In this document: positions 6,186-16,181 of the stretch, piece after piece
How the letters are laid out: each line of letters begins with the position of its first letter
Numbering within the stretch: the stretch's first letter is position 1
Assembly (NCBI GenBank): GCA_026418275.1
Contig: JAOABQ010000028.1
Span: 1-64,000, forward strand
Reading direction: 5' to 3'
Length of the DNA stretch: 64,000 nt
Source of the DNA: Clostridia bacterium
GTDB taxonomy: Bacteria > Bacillota > Clostridia > Acetivibrionales > DSM-2933
Notes under the pieces: generated by a model
Told to the model about the DNA's origin: nothing
What the model saw: only the letters and a program-made list of their open reading frames with translations
The model's database searches: none
Translations under genes and position numbers: made by a program

Positions 6186-8537
6186 ATGGAATTGCAAATC
6201 ACAAGGCCTGTAATAGGGCATCAAAAGAAGAACATCAAATCTTTTTTTGAAGGTAGTATTGAATTTGTTCGTCTAGTTTGGAAGGGCGCTGCAGTGGGAG
6301 GCGTGATAGGGTGCCTTTTGTTTTTTGGTTATCTGGGAGCAGTAACACCCATGGGTCTTACCCCTCTTGCAGCATCCATAATTCTATGCGGAGCTGCTGC
6401 TGTAGTGATTATACTTGCAGGGGTCTTAGCCGTATTGATTTTTTTATTTCTGCGCCTTATTCTCTTAGGGGTGGGACGGTTATTAGGAAAAATGATGGGG
6501 GATGCGATACTTATTCCCTACCGGTATATTAAAAAAATTCCCCTTAGTGCAGTTGCTGTTTTTTCAGGGATTACAGTTGTTATTTGTATGGTGAATCTAA
6601 TCCTGTTTAACTATAAGATCATTTTATGCTTTATTTTACTGCAAGTCTTAACTGGAATAACCATCTCATATACTATAAGTCGAAAGCCCAAACGGTGGAT
6701 GCGTGTATTCTTGCCAAGTATTCCCTTGGCAATTCAGATTGTGGCGTTGGTCTGGTACTTTAGCCCGGAAATAGGGGAAAACACTTATATAAAACCACAA
6801 ATTCCAAAATCCAAGGCTGTGTTTGGTGTAATGAATCCGGGAGAAAGAGGAAAATATAAAATAAAGACTTTGCTTTACGGCAGTGGAACGGACAAAAACC
6901 GTAAGGAATACGGTGCTTTGGTGAATCTGAAAACTTATGCTGTAGATGTTTCCGGCATCATGACCGATAATGCATATAACGCGTCATACCCTATGTCCCA
7001 AAGAGTTCAACGCACGTTAAGAAAGTGGTTTTGGGGTTTTGATACCGCCCATTTTCCGCTTAACGGCCGGGTTTGGTACCCGGAAGGACAAGGCCCTTTT
7101 CCATTGGTTCTTATTGTACACGGAAACCATCCCATGGAAGAATTTTCAGATGCAGGCTATGGGTATTTAGGGGAACTTTTGGCAAGCCGCGGGTTTATTG
7201 CCGTTTCTGTTGATGAAAACTTTTTAAACGGGTCCTGGTCCGGTGATTTGCCTCAGCCAACCAATAGTACTTTGAGAGCTTGGATGCTGCTTAAGCATCT
7301 GGAGATTTGGAAAGAATGGAATCAGGATGCTGGAAATCCGTTTTACCAACAGATTGATATGGAAAATATTGCTCTGATCGGCCATTCCCGTGGGGGAGAG
7401 GCGGCGGCCATTGCTGCTTTATTTAATCAAAACCAAAGTTGGCCGGAACACTCCAAAGTCAAATTTGACGAACGCTTTTCCATCAGGGCAGTAGCGGCCA
7501 TTGCCCCCTCGGATACCTATAAACCGGGTGGATCGCCCTTTGTACTGACGGATACCAGTTATTTGGTGCTGCAAGGGAATTATGATGCTGATGTTTCGTG
7601 CTTTCAGGGATATAAAACCTATCAAAGGGTCCGTTTTTTCGGTAAGGGAGACTATTTTAAGGCTGCCGTATACATCCAACGCGCAAATCATGGCCAGTTC
7701 AATACTATATGGGGAAAATATGACGTACCGGGTCCCAAGGACAGGGTTTTGAATATAACGCCCCTTCTTTCAGGTGAGGAGCAGCGTGAAATTGCCAAGG
7801 TTTATCTATCTGCATTTCTGGAGACAACTCTCCACGGAAATAGGGAGTATACAGACGTTTTTAGAGCGTCACATGCAGTTTATGGGTGGCTGCCCCAAGA
7901 TATTTACGTTACCCAATACGAAGATGCAAGCTTTGAGACGATATGCGATTATGAGGAGGATTCTCTTAAGTCTACAGCCTCCATTTCCGGGGGAACGGTT
8001 GAAGGCCGGAACCTCAAGGAATGGAAAGAGGAAGAAATGTTTTTGCGCGATAAGGGTAAAACACCCCAAGGTAATAAAGCTGTTTTCCTAAGATGGGAAA
8101 ATAGTCATGCTTTAAAGGAGAAAGTGCCTGTATTTAGCATAAGCCTGCCAAGTATGGAAAAAGGACTCCTTAAGATGGATGATAAAACAAGCTTAACTTT
8201 CTCTGCCGCAAACGGCATTGATATGCCTGCTTTTACCGATTTGACCGTTGAGCTTACCGACAGAAACGGAAGTACAGCCTGTCTTCCTTTAAGCCGTTAT
8301 TCCCTTATACCGCCTTCTCTAAAAGCAAAACTTTCAAAATGGCAGTGGCTGGATGCACAAGATCCGGAACAACTTTTTGAAACAGTGTTTCAAAGCTTTG
8401 AAATTCCAGTAAAGGAATTTGTACGGGAAAATAATAAATTAAAGCTTAACGAAATATCCAAGATCTCCTTTAAGTTTGACAAAACCCCTTCCGGTGCAAT
8501 ATGGCTTGATAAAATAGGAATCCAAAGGGACAAGTAA
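6186..8537 (+). CDS. membrane-anchored alpha/beta hydrolase
   Basis: I took ATG 6186 (MELQITRP) rather than TTG 6177, which lies directly against the AAAGG ribosome site. The 783-residue product has about five hydrophobic helices within residues 35-195, then an alpha/beta hydrolase domain at about 270-540: LIVHGNHP (oxyanion side), the nucleophile elbow GHSRGG, and a catalytic-His candidate in RANHGQFN. The C-terminal 240 residues are beta-rich and hydrophilic. The catalytic domain resembles dienelactone-hydrolase/platelet-activating-factor-hydrolase-type esterases. The hydrolase domain probably faces outside. The substrate is unknown. Confidence 0.82.
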   Translation: MELQITRPVIGHQKKNIKSFFEGSIEFVRLVWKGAAVGGVIGCLLFFGYLGAVTPMGLTPLAASIILCGAAAVVIILAGVLAVLIFLFLRLILLGVGRLLGKMMGDAILIPYRYIKKIPLSAVAVFSGITVVICMVNLILFNYKIILCFILLQVLTGITISYTISRKPKRWMRVFLPSIPLAIQIVALVWYFSPEIGENTYIKPQIPKSKAVFGVMNPGERGKYKIKTLLYGSGTDKNRKEYGALVNLKTYAVDVSGIMTDNAYNASYPMSQRVQRTLRKWFWGFDTAHFPLNGRVWYPEGQGPFPLVLIVHGNHPMEEFSDAGYGYLGELLASRGFIAVSVDENFLNGSWSGDLPQPTNSTLRAWMLLKHLEIWKEWNQDAGNPFYQQIDMENIALIGHSRGGEAAAIAALFNQNQSWPEHSKVKFDERFSIRAVAAIAPSDTYKPGGSPFVLTDTSYLVLQGNYDADVSCFQGYKTYQRVRFFGKGDYFKAAVYIQRANHGQFNTIWGKYDVPGPKDRVLNITPLLSGEEQREIAKVYLSAFLETTLHGNREYTDVFRASHAVYGWLPQDIYVTQYEDASFETICDYEEDSLKSTASISGGTVEGRNLKEWKEEEMFLRDKGKTPQGNKAVFLRWENSHALKEKVPVFSISLPSMEKGLLKMDDKTSLTFSAANGIDMPAFTDLTVELTDRNGSTACLPLSRYSLIPPSLKAKLSKWQWLDAQDPEQLFETVFQSFEIPVKEFVRENNKLKLNEISKISFKFDKTPSGAIWLDKIGIQRDK

Positions 8538-8540
8538 AAA

Positions 8541-8570
8541 GGATCTTAGGATTTTTCCATCCTAAGATCC
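8541..8570 (-). terminator. hairpin between convergent genes
   Basis: A 12-bp perfect stem, GGATCTTAGGAT against ATCCTAAGATCC. On the minus strand it is followed by TTTTTAC, so it suits the stalk-protein gene ending at 8611; it probably also serves the hydrolase. Confidence 0.75.
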
Positions 8571-8610
8571 CTTTAAAGGAGAGTATGATAGGGAAAACTT
8601 TTTTAACATG

Positions 8611-9264
8611 TTACTCAAATGAATCGTAAATAGAAATAATGTTTAATTCCTTTGAATATGGATGCCAGTTAACCTTCCTGTCCATATTTTCACTTACAAA
8701 GCGCAGCGGTATCATGGTTCTTCCATTGATTGCCTTTGCAGGGACATCCAGCTTGATTTTGTTTCCACTTACAAAAGCTTCTGCAGAATCCAAGGTCAGA
8801 TTAATAACTTTTTCGTCCAAGGTAATTGTGATAAGCCGTTTACCCGGGTCCCAACCAACTGTTGCACCTAAGCTTTCTGCCAATGCCCGTACAGGAACCA
8901 TGGTTCTTCCATCTGCAATCAAGGGTTCTACATTGTCATATTTCCCGAAATCAATGGTGGCTCCGTCACAAAATACTTTAATTCCTTTTTCATTGTTTTT
9001 AGCCATTTGTTCTGCAGCCAATTTATAGTGTTCCTGGTTGGAAGGATCACTTTTTATTAAATCGAACACATCCTGAAGCGTAGCCGGTTTATTTGCATCT
9101 ACACTTGTATTATCCAATAATACCGAATCATCCAGTGAGGTAGAGTCTTCTTCAAACTCATTTGAAATGTCATTTCCGGTTTTAGCGGGTGCAGCAAAGG
9201 CCATTGAATGGATTAGAAGTAATAAAACGAATACTACACTAAAGATTTTAAAACACTTGAACAT
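8611..9264 (-). CDS. secreted stalk-domain (copper amine oxidase N-terminal type) protein
   Basis: 217 residues starting at ATG 9264 behind GGAAGGAG. The N-terminus is a signal peptide (hydrophobic to about residue 25, then AFAAPAK). Residues about 95-205 form the tandem copper-amine-oxidase-N beta unit with DGRTMVPVRALAESLGA, VGWDPGKRLITITL, NGRTMIPLRFVSENM and VNWHP. This domain is common on Clostridia and Bacilli surfaces and is not catalytic by itself. An acidic linker follows the signal peptide. It is one of three stalk proteins in the window. Confidence 0.88.
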   Translation of the reverse strand: MFKCFKIFSVVFVLLLLIHSMAFAAPAKTGNDISNEFEEDSTSLDDSVLLDNTSVDANKPATLQDVFDLIKSDPSNQEHYKLAAEQMAKNNEKGIKVFCDGATIDFGKYDNVEPLIADGRTMVPVRALAESLGATVGWDPGKRLITITLDEKVINLTLDSAEAFVSGNKIKLDVPAKAINGRTMIPLRFVSENMDRKVNWHPYSKELNIISIYDSFE

Positions 9265-9302
9265 GACCTGTCTCCTTCCAGAAAGGTACTGTGAATTTAA
9301 TT

Positions 9303-9325
9303 AAGGGAGGCGTTAAGCCTCCCTT
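9303..9325 (-). terminator. hairpin after the Thr/Pro-rich coiled-coil gene
   Basis: AAGGGAGGC and GCCTCCCTT form a 9-bp stem with a short loop immediately downstream of the gene ending at 9333. The T-run is better on the plus strand than on the minus strand, so termination may be weak. Confidence 0.5.
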
Positions 9326-9332
9326 TTTGTCT

Positions 9333-10301
9333 TTAGTTCAGACTTTTAAGAACCACTTCCACCTGTTTCTTGAGATCAAGGATCTCTTTTACTTTGTTGA
9401 TAATCTGCTGTTTGTAGCTTAAAATATTGTCCATATGCTGGTTTGCTTCTACCAGATTTGCTGCCTTGAGGGATTTGTGGAGCGCTTTCCATTCTGCAGC
9501 TTTTTTGGATTCAAGTTCTCTAATGCTTTTTTGTACTTCACACATTTTAGCTTGCAATTCTTTGATTTGTTTCTGAATACTTTCTATTTTATCCCAGAAG
9601 CCTTTATCTTCTTCCTTTGCTTTTTTAATACTTTCTTGCAAGGACTTGATCAGATCCTGTTTTGCTTTGATTTTATCGTTAATTGCCTGCAATTCTTCTT
9701 TCAAGTTATTATTTTGTTTGTCATTCTTTTTGTATTTTTTATGATAATACTTTTGGTTTAACTTTTTGCTAATGAGCCATTTTTTCTTATTGTATTGAAC
9801 AATTTCCATCTTTGCTTTTAATATCTGTTTTTCCAGCGCATTTATAACTTGAATGCTTTTTGATTTTGATTCCAGTTTCAAACCTTTTCTAAGGGTTTCA
9901 TTGATAATATTTTGTACTTTTATATCATTATATACCTTGCTAAGTTCTTCTCTTAAGCCCTTAAGCTGGGTATATTTTTGCTGGAGAGCTTTGTAAAGCG
10001 GATCATTCTTATCAATTTTTGGTGTTGCAGTAACAACAGGTGTAGGGGTAGGAGAAGATGTAGGCTGCAACGTAGGTGTTGGTGTGCTGGTAGGTGGCAC
10101 CAATGTAGGCGTACTTGTTGGAGATGGTGTAGGTGTATTGGTAGGAACCTGCGTTGGGGTATTTGTCGGAGTTACTGTAGGTGTAGCGGTTGGCGGAACG
10201 GATGTAGGAGTCGGCGTGCTTTCATCCGCGAAACTTGTGGATATTCCAATTGTCAGCGCCATTGTTAAAGCTAAAGTAAGAGTTAATAACAACTTTTTCA
10301 T
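9333..10301 (-). CDS. secreted Thr/Pro-repeat plus coiled-coil protein
   Basis: 322 residues starting at ATG 10301 after GAAAGGAAGG. Residues 1-25 form a signal peptide. Residues about 27-97 are nearly all Thr, Pro, Ser and Val in short TPTxxPT units, a flexible wall-spanning or O-glycosylated linker. From about 105 to the end the sequence is Lys/Glu/Gln-rich with heptads typical of a long coiled coil. There is no sorting motif or lipobox, so attachment is unknown. It lies between two stalk-domain genes on the same strand and is probably a structural surface protein. Confidence 0.75.
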   Translation of the reverse strand: MKKLLLTLTLALTMALTIGISTSFADESTPTPTSVPPTATPTVTPTNTPTQVPTNTPTPSPTSTPTLVPPTSTPTPTLQPTSSPTPTPVVTATPKIDKNDPLYKALQQKYTQLKGLREELSKVYNDIKVQNIINETLRKGLKLESKSKSIQVINALEKQILKAKMEIVQYNKKKWLISKKLNQKYYHKKYKKNDKQNNNLKEELQAINDKIKAKQDLIKSLQESIKKAKEEDKGFWDKIESIQKQIKELQAKMCEVQKSIRELESKKAAEWKALHKSLKAANLVEANQHMDNILSYKQQIINKVKEILDLKKQVEVVLKSLN

Positions 10302-10440
10302 AGTAAACCTTCCTTTCTAAACTTATGTATTGCTATTATTTTCTATATAAATAAGATAACCCTACTTTATGAAATGAAATTGGGAAGTTTGTAAACAGTT
10401 TGTAAACGTTTAGGAAAATGTCTTGTACTAAGCTAATAAC

Positions 10441-10482
10441 AAAACCCTCGGAAGGGAAATTTGAATTTCCTACCGGGGGTTT
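10441..10482 (-). terminator. terminator of the macroglobulin-like gene
   Basis: A long near-perfect hairpin (AAAACCC-CGG-AAGG-GAAATT against AATTTC-CT-CCG-GGGTTTT), flanked by A/T tracts on both sides, directly beyond the stop at 10496. Confidence 0.8.
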
Positions 10483-10495
10483 TGACATTCATAGA

Positions 10496-13400
10496 TTACC
10501 TGGATTTAATCACCACTGTTTTTTTGCCGGTATCCCAGTTGACGCCGGCTCCCAGGCTTTCTGAAATAAAGCGGGTGGGGACCACTGTCCTGTTGCCTAT
10601 AATGGAAGCAGGTACATCCAGGTTTTTTTGCTGCCCGTTCACTTTTGCAACTTTGCTGTTCACTGTGAGCTCTACTTTTTGACCGCCTTTTAATGCTGTA
10701 ATGGTTTTGGTCTTGGCATTCCATTTTACCTCTGCCCCCAGCACTTCAAATATGGACCGTAAGGGAACCAGTGTTCTGCCGCTCTTTACTACCGGCTGTA
10801 CATCGAAAATAACCGGTTTGCCGTCTACTTCCACTTTAACGCCTTTTGGATCAATAGGGGTTGAGATTTCTCCGCTGGAATCAATGGTGATAACCTCTGA
10901 CTTTGCAGTATTGATAACATCCTTGGAGGACTCGCTTTGAATGATGGTTCCCTGGGCGGTATAGGTTCCGGGGCTTACCACTCTGGCGTAATATTCAAAG
11001 ACCCTGTGATGGTCTTTCCAGTAAGGGCTGTTGTAAATATAGAATTTTACCTTTTGACCGTCGATATTCCGGTAATACCATCCGATATCGAAGAAGTTTT
11101 CTACCGGCTTCAGACCGGAAGGGAGGTAATCGGTAACCTTATAGCCTCCATCCAAAGCTTTGGGGCCGATATCCCATGTGAGACTTACCTTGATAATATC
11201 TCCCTGTTTTAAAGTGTTGGATACCAAAGGTTTGCCATCGATATGGAAGTATGCTCTTTTTACCGAGATATCCTTACTCAATTGATCAATACCGGCAACG
11301 TTTTCTTTATAAATTGAAACAGCGGATAATTCTCCTTCAACATTTTTGATAGCGAGGTCCTTTAGATTTTGAGAAGGTACTATTATGCTGTGGGTTTCAC
11401 CGTTTTTCAGCGTTACGGTTTTCTCCTTGCCGTTATAGGTATAAGTTAATTTTGCTTCGCTGCTGCCATATTTATTAATTTCTTGACTGATAAAGGCAAG
11501 CATTTCGCTGTGAATCAGGATATCTTTGGTATTATTTTTTACACAGTATTCATAGAGTCCGTTTTTCTGAGGCATGTTCAATTTGGATGCGAGAACGGCG
11601 GCCAGGGCTGTAGATTCTAAAATATCATCCTGATCTGCTCCGGTGTTTACCCTATAAAATGGCTTTTGTTCTTCGATTGCTGACAAAATGTGCTTTTCAA
11701 AAAGTTCCTCAGCTTTGGAGAGTTCACCCAGTTCGGCATAAGCAAGGGAAAGGATAATCCAATCCTTTATATTAAGGTTATCGACAGCAGTTGTTTTATG
11801 CAGTTCAAGGAGTACAGGCTCCTTCAGGGAAGCGAGACCATAGAGGGCTAAAGCGCGCTGATTTAATTCACCCTTTTCCAGTACTTTATTAAAATAGCCT
11901 TTTAGCCTGTATAGATCCACCTTGTCCTTAACCAGAGGGGTCAGTCCGGCAGATAAGTCCAGGTCACTTTCGGTATAAGGAAGGAGTGAGAGGCCTCCAT
12001 CATTTTTCTGGTAATATTGAGAAGAAAAATCCGAAGCAACAGGACTTAATACATAGTCCTTAAAATAACTGCGAATGAGATCGCCGGCCAATTGGCTCCC
12101 CACTTTCTGGTCAATTCTCTTACCGTCTGTATAATATAGTCTTAGAAGCTCTGAAAGGAAGATGCCTCTGCTCTTATCCTGGAAAATGATCCTTGTGTTC
12201 CCGCTTTTTCCTCCGGCAAGCTGGATTCCCGGTGCGAGTTTTTGGTACAAAGCGCGGTCGATCTGATAATAGGATTTTACTACATAAAGCGTATGTTTCA
12301 CCGCATCAGTATACTCGCCGTTTGTAGTTGCTTTGATCATTAGGTCGTAAATTCCTTCTGAAAGCCTCCACAAGGGGATGTTGATTCTTTCAAAAGCTTT
12401 TCCCACTGCGGATACTTTAAGTGCCGGGTTTTGCATGCTGGACACCTCAAACATTACCAAATCGTCTTCCTTAAGGCCATTTCCATAGGCATTTACGCCA
12501 ATTACCGGCTGGTCACCCTCAAGGTATGTGGTATTCATACTATAGTTGATGAAAAACGGAAGAGTTACGTTTAAAGCAACCTTATCACTGCCGGCATGTA
12601 AATCTTCGGAAATTGCTGAAAGGGTTATCCTCCAGGAGGTTACATTGTCAGGCAGCTTAAATTTAAGGGTATAAGTTCCGTCTTCAGCAGTCTGAACTGT
12701 CTCAAAATGTGCTGTATCACGGAAGTTTTCCCGGACAGTGTTATTGGATGAACCGGAACCTTCATCTGCTTTCTCCATGGAGGCAGGAACCGCTGTTAGG
12801 TATTCCCTGTCATCACCTGAAAACCTGCGGGATTGCTCAATACCGGAATATTCATGGGATGTTTCTGTAAAAATGACTCCGGAATAAACATTATTGTACA
12901 AGGCGGCAAGGGTATTAACGTTTTGATCCGAGAGCTTGAAAAACGCTTCATCTACAATACTTGCATTGACAAAGGCTTTTACAGGCTTCCCATTTTTGTC
13001 TTTTGCCCTGATGGTAACGACAGCTTCCTCGCCTGGCCTGTAGGAATCTTTATTCAGCTTTGCATGGAGAACTATGGACTTATCTTCTATCTTATAGTTC
13101 GCGTTAAATACATTCGGTTCCACGTAGTTTTTTCCGTCAAAATAAACAGCCCAGATGGCGGTATTGGGGGCGTCCTGTTCCTCAAACTTCCCTGAGAAAA
13201 CAGGGGCAGCGGATATACTAAAATCCCTGATACCGTTTTGTGTTTTAATAAAAAGGGTGTTTCCGGCCGGAACTGCTTCCTTTCCCTTTTTTAGGGTTAA
13301 GTTGATTTCTTCGCCGATTGAATAGTTTTCCTTTCCTCCATCCAGGAAATAGGTGTCTTGGTTAGGGTTATCCATATAATCAATACGTTCTCCAAGATAA

Positions 13401-15778
13401 ACGGAAAATTCCATATTTTTTCCTTGGGTGTCCTGGCATTTAAGCTCTGCAGTATAATAAGCATTTTTTACTTCAGGAGCATCGAAGTTGAAAACCGCTT
13501 TCCCATCTGCGCCTGCAACCATGCTTACTTCCTTAACAGGGGTTTTAACCAGATCATAAGTATATCTCTTATGGGTTACCTTATTGATAAAATCATAGTC
13601 TTCGCCAGCTTCCTTTTCTACCCAGGTATTCCTGTATATTGTGCCGGTTAATGTCTTACCTGCTGTAGGTTCACCCAGATAATCGCCCTGATCTTTTGCG
13701 GTGCCGTTATTGAGCCTGTCAAGGACGATCTTGTTTACCTCGGCACGAAGGGTACCCTCTTGATTTTTTATCTCGCCGGATAAATTCACATGAATATCAT
13801 TTATAAAAACTCTTAAAGTACTTGATTCCGATATTTCGCCGCTTTCAGGCAGAAGTGCGCGTACATTGAGGTTTACATATTTTTCTCCTTGGGTGCCGAT
13901 GGACGCTTTAGGGGTATATTTGATTTTTAAATTGCCTTTTACATCGGTGGTTCCCTGAGCATTAACATTGTTTTGACCGATGCTGTAATCACTAATAAAA
14001 TAGTTTGTTTTCAGGTTGGAAACCCCTGTGCCTTCAAAAAATAAGGCTTTGGCATTGAAGGTTACTTCCTCCCCGGCAAAAACTGCCTCTTTATCCTTGC
14101 TGATTTCTATTTTATACGAGGGTTTTGCATAATTTTCAATGCTGAGGTATGTGTTATCCAAGATGGATTCTCCATGTTTTACAGTTAGGACGTAACTGCC
14201 CGGTTCCAGCATAGGCAGCTTGAGTTTGGCTTCATAGAGCCCGCTCTTGACTTGCAGGTTTTGTGTTACTACAGGTGAATCGGAGCGGTAACCTTTATTA
14301 AGCTCCAATGTCAGTGCAGAAATATTTTCAGCAGTATACCTGTTTTTTACGAACCCCCATAGACTAACCGTGTCGTCGGGCTTATAAATATTACGGTCGG
14401 TAAATAGATATTTCCAGTATTGCTCTTTTTCCATATAACTGTTGTAGCCATATCGTATAATAGAGGAAACGCCTTCTTTGGTAGTGATTTTAAGAAGCTC
14501 TGCCTGTGCAGCTTTCCAGTCTGTGTTTTGACTGGCTTCTGGGGTATCGAAGGATGCGATTCCCTTTGAATCGGAAGTGTAAGTACTGCCGTTTTCCAAT
14601 GTAATTGAAGCACCTTCAAGGGGGGACTTTGTCTCCAGATTGTTTAACCAAAGAAGTGTTTTTGTAGTACTTTTCATTACATAAATTCCTGTGTTCGTAA
14701 CCTGCAGGAATGTCTGAAAACGAATATCGTCCCACATGCTGTCCAGTACATAGTATCCTATGGGCAAAGGGTTTGGAAGGCTGATATAGTAGCCCCTTGA
14801 ACGGCCATTTTCCTTTAAGCTGAAGGTCTGGTCAAATTCACCGACTTTGTTGAGGCCGTCAACGGATATGGTATTGCTGTCAAAACTTACGGATGCCCAC
14901 TCGGGAACCGCTGCCTTTTTCTTATAGGCACTGACAAACGTATTGAAATCATTGTATGAATAAATGCCGGTTTTTATGTTGATGGAATCTTCCTTTACAA
15001 GTTCGGTGTTTATATAGAAGTTTACCGGAACTACGGGTGCACTGTTGGGAGAGTAGTCAAAGAGCATTTTATTATAGGAAAAATATCCTTTCCACGTGTC
15101 TTTTTTTATGCTGCTGCTTTTTTCAGTTTCGAATGAAAAGACATAATCGGAGTCAATTCCCTGCTCAGCATTTTTGATCTTAATGCCTTTTTTAATTTTA
15201 ACGGTGTAGATTGTTCCTTCCTTGAGTGTTTTAGGAACAAAAACAGCCGCCTTTTTATGTTTCTCGAATCTTCCTTCAACCTGTGGTGTGATTTCGAAAA
15301 AGCTGTCTAAAGCCTCAAAGTCTTCATGGCTGAAATGTATTTCTATTCCGCTGTTTACCGGAACATTGTCCGTTTGATTTCCTGGTATCGTTCCTAGAAT
15401 TTTAAAACGGGCTCTGGTTTGAAAGGTCCATGTAGTCTCGTTGGCAACCTTAAGTTTCATAATGTAAATTTGGTTTTCCAGTAAGTTTCTTGCGGGTGTA
15501 ATCCGAAATACATCTTTTTGAGTTTCTTCGATTTTAGGAGAAGGCTCACCCTCAATAGAAAAGGCTTCGGATAATTGTTGGATAGAAACCCCGTCTTTTG
15601 CATATAACATAAAACTGCTGTCAGGGGCTACGCCGGTGGAATCGGAGTTTTCCGCAACGAGTTTGAATCCGTTCCGGTAGCCGTCTTCCTTTGAATCCGT
15701 CCCAACAGCGAAGGACGGTGTGAACAATGATAAACTCATCGCTATGACCAGCATCAAAGCGATCCACTTTTTAAACAT
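10496..15778 (-). CDS. secreted alpha-2-macroglobulin-like protein with C-terminal stalk domain, no thioester motif
   Basis: 1760 residues starting at ATG 15778 after GAGGAGG. The N-terminus is a signal peptide ending near TPSFA, then an Ig-like (big_5 type) region. Many macroglobulin beta domains follow (SLWGFVKNRYT, YVLTVKHGES, APSYKIEIS-like units), a bait-like Ser/Gly/Asn stretch near residue 1020, then the A2M core (TYTLKFKLPDNVTSWRITL). At about residue 1215-1220, where family members carry the GCxEQ thioester, this protein reads GKRIDQK, so the reactive Cys is absent. The last ~120 residues form a copper-amine-oxidase-N stalk domain (GRTLVPLRSIFEVLGA). The likely role is a surface protease trap or scaffold working without covalent capture. 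Confidence 0.85.
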   Translation of the reverse strand: MFKKWIALMLVIAMSLSLFTPSFAVGTDSKEDGYRNGFKLVAENSDSTGVAPDSSFMLYAKDGVSIQQLSEAFSIEGEPSPKIEETQKDVFRITPARNLLENQIYIMKLKVANETTWTFQTRARFKILGTIPGNQTDNVPVNSGIEIHFSHEDFEALDSFFEITPQVEGRFEKHKKAAVFVPKTLKEGTIYTVKIKKGIKIKNAEQGIDSDYVFSFETEKSSSIKKDTWKGYFSYNKMLFDYSPNSAPVVPVNFYINTELVKEDSINIKTGIYSYNDFNTFVSAYKKKAAVPEWASVSFDSNTISVDGLNKVGEFDQTFSLKENGRSRGYYISLPNPLPIGYYVLDSMWDDIRFQTFLQVTNTGIYVMKSTTKTLLWLNNLETKSPLEGASITLENGSTYTSDSKGIASFDTPEASQNTDWKAAQAELLKITTKEGVSSIIRYGYNSYMEKEQYWKYLFTDRNIYKPDDTVSLWGFVKNRYTAENISALTLELNKGYRSDSPVVTQNLQVKSGLYEAKLKLPMLEPGSYVLTVKHGESILDNTYLSIENYAKPSYKIEISKDKEAVFAGEEVTFNAKALFFEGTGVSNLKTNYFISDYSIGQNNVNAQGTTDVKGNLKIKYTPKASIGTQGEKYVNLNVRALLPESGEISESSTLRVFINDIHVNLSGEIKNQEGTLRAEVNKIVLDRLNNGTAKDQGDYLGEPTAGKTLTGTIYRNTWVEKEAGEDYDFINKVTHKRYTYDLVKTPVKEVSMVAGADGKAVFNFDAPEVKNAYYTAELKCQDTQGKNMEFSVYLGERIDYMDNPNQDTYFLDGGKENYSIGEEINLTLKKGKEAVPAGNTLFIKTQNGIRDFSISAAPVFSGKFEEQDAPNTAIWAVYFDGKNYVEPNVFNANYKIEDKSIVLHAKLNKDSYRPGEEAVVTIRAKDKNGKPVKAFVNASIVDEAFFKLSDQNVNTLAALYNNVYSGVIFTETSHEYSGIEQSRRFSGDDREYLTAVPASMEKADEGSGSSNNTVRENFRDTAHFETVQTAEDGTYTLKFKLPDNVTSWRITLSAISEDLHAGSDKVALNVTLPFFINYSMNTTYLEGDQPVIGVNAYGNGLKEDDLVMFEVSSMQNPALKVSAVGKAFERINIPLWRLSEGIYDLMIKATTNGEYTDAVKHTLYVVKSYYQIDRALYQKLAPGIQLAGGKSGNTRIIFQDKSRGIFLSELLRLYYTDGKRIDQKVGSQLAGDLIRSYFKDYVLSPVASDFSSQYYQKNDGGLSLLPYTESDLDLSAGLTPLVKDKVDLYRLKGYFNKVLEKGELNQRALALYGLASLKEPVLLELHKTTAVDNLNIKDWIILSLAYAELGELSKAEELFEKHILSAIEEQKPFYRVNTGADQDDILESTALAAVLASKLNMPQKNGLYEYCVKNNTKDILIHSEMLAFISQEINKYGSSEAKLTYTYNGKEKTVTLKNGETHSIIVPSQNLKDLAIKNVEGELSAVSIYKENVAGIDQLSKDISVKRAYFHIDGKPLVSNTLKQGDIIKVSLTWDIGPKALDGGYKVTDYLPSGLKPVENFFDIGWYYRNIDGQKVKFYIYNSPYWKDHHRVFEYYARVVSPGTYTAQGTIIQSESSKDVINTAKSEVITIDSSGEISTPIDPKGVKVEVDGKPVIFDVQPVVKSGRTLVPLRSIFEVLGAEVKWNAKTKTITALKGGQKVELTVNSKVAKVNGQQKNLDVPASIIGNRTVVPTRFISESLGAGVNWDTGKKTVVIKSR

Positions 15779-15963
15779 ACAAATTCCTCCTCTTTATCTT
15801 GCTTTATAGAATATTTACCCTTAACAAATGATGGGACAAACGCGACAGAATCATTACGTTGGTCTTCCCTACTTTGTATCGGAATAATATTTATTTGTTG
15901 TAATGGTTAAGACGGATAAAAAAGAAAAAAGTTCCTTATAATTATAATACCTTATGTGAGACA

Positions 15964-16001
15964 GGAAAAGAGCCCTTTCTATAGAATAAAAGGGCTTTTC
16001 C
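15964..16001. terminator. hairpin in the divergent intergenic region
   Basis: The 403-bp gap 15779-16181 separates divergent genes. It holds this stem (GGAAAAG..GCCCTTT against AAAGGGCTTTTCC) and the promoter at 16096-16124. It could be a terminator or a leader structure, because no gene ends next to it. I see nothing else in the gap. Confidence 0.4.
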
Positions 16002-16095
16002 AAAGTGAATGGATAAAATATATGAAATCTACATGGCAATACTATTGTATGCGGATAAATTTTATTTTGTGCAGCTAAATTTAAAGGAAAACAGA

Positions 16096-16124
16096 ATGAC
16101 CTTTTAGGATCAATGGTGTATAAT
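16096..16124 (+). promoter_or_regulatory. promoter of the RDD-family gene
   Basis: ATGACC, 17 bp, then a perfect TATAAT at 16119-16124, about 58 bp upstream of the chosen start at 16182. An upstream in-frame ATG at 16113 overlaps this element and is therefore unlikely to be the start. Confidence 0.45.
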
Positions 16125-16181
16125 AGTTATTCGGGTGCAGCTATTTGCACTGCCAATATATTGTTAGGTAAGAGGTGTGAA

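Noticed and set aside
6012-6224. Minus-strand 70-codon ORF
   Set aside because: It overlaps the terminator and hydrolase start and lacks a ribosome site and protein-like pattern.
10020-10230. Short tandem repeat, considered as CRISPR or minisatellite
   Set aside because: It is the coding sequence of the Thr/Pro repeats in the secreted coiled-coil protein; the units are short, irregular and in frame.
9978-10320. Two plus-strand ORFs rich in Arg/Cys or Gly/Val
   Set aside because: They are antisense to the Thr/Pro repeats, have low-complexity composition and no ribosome site.
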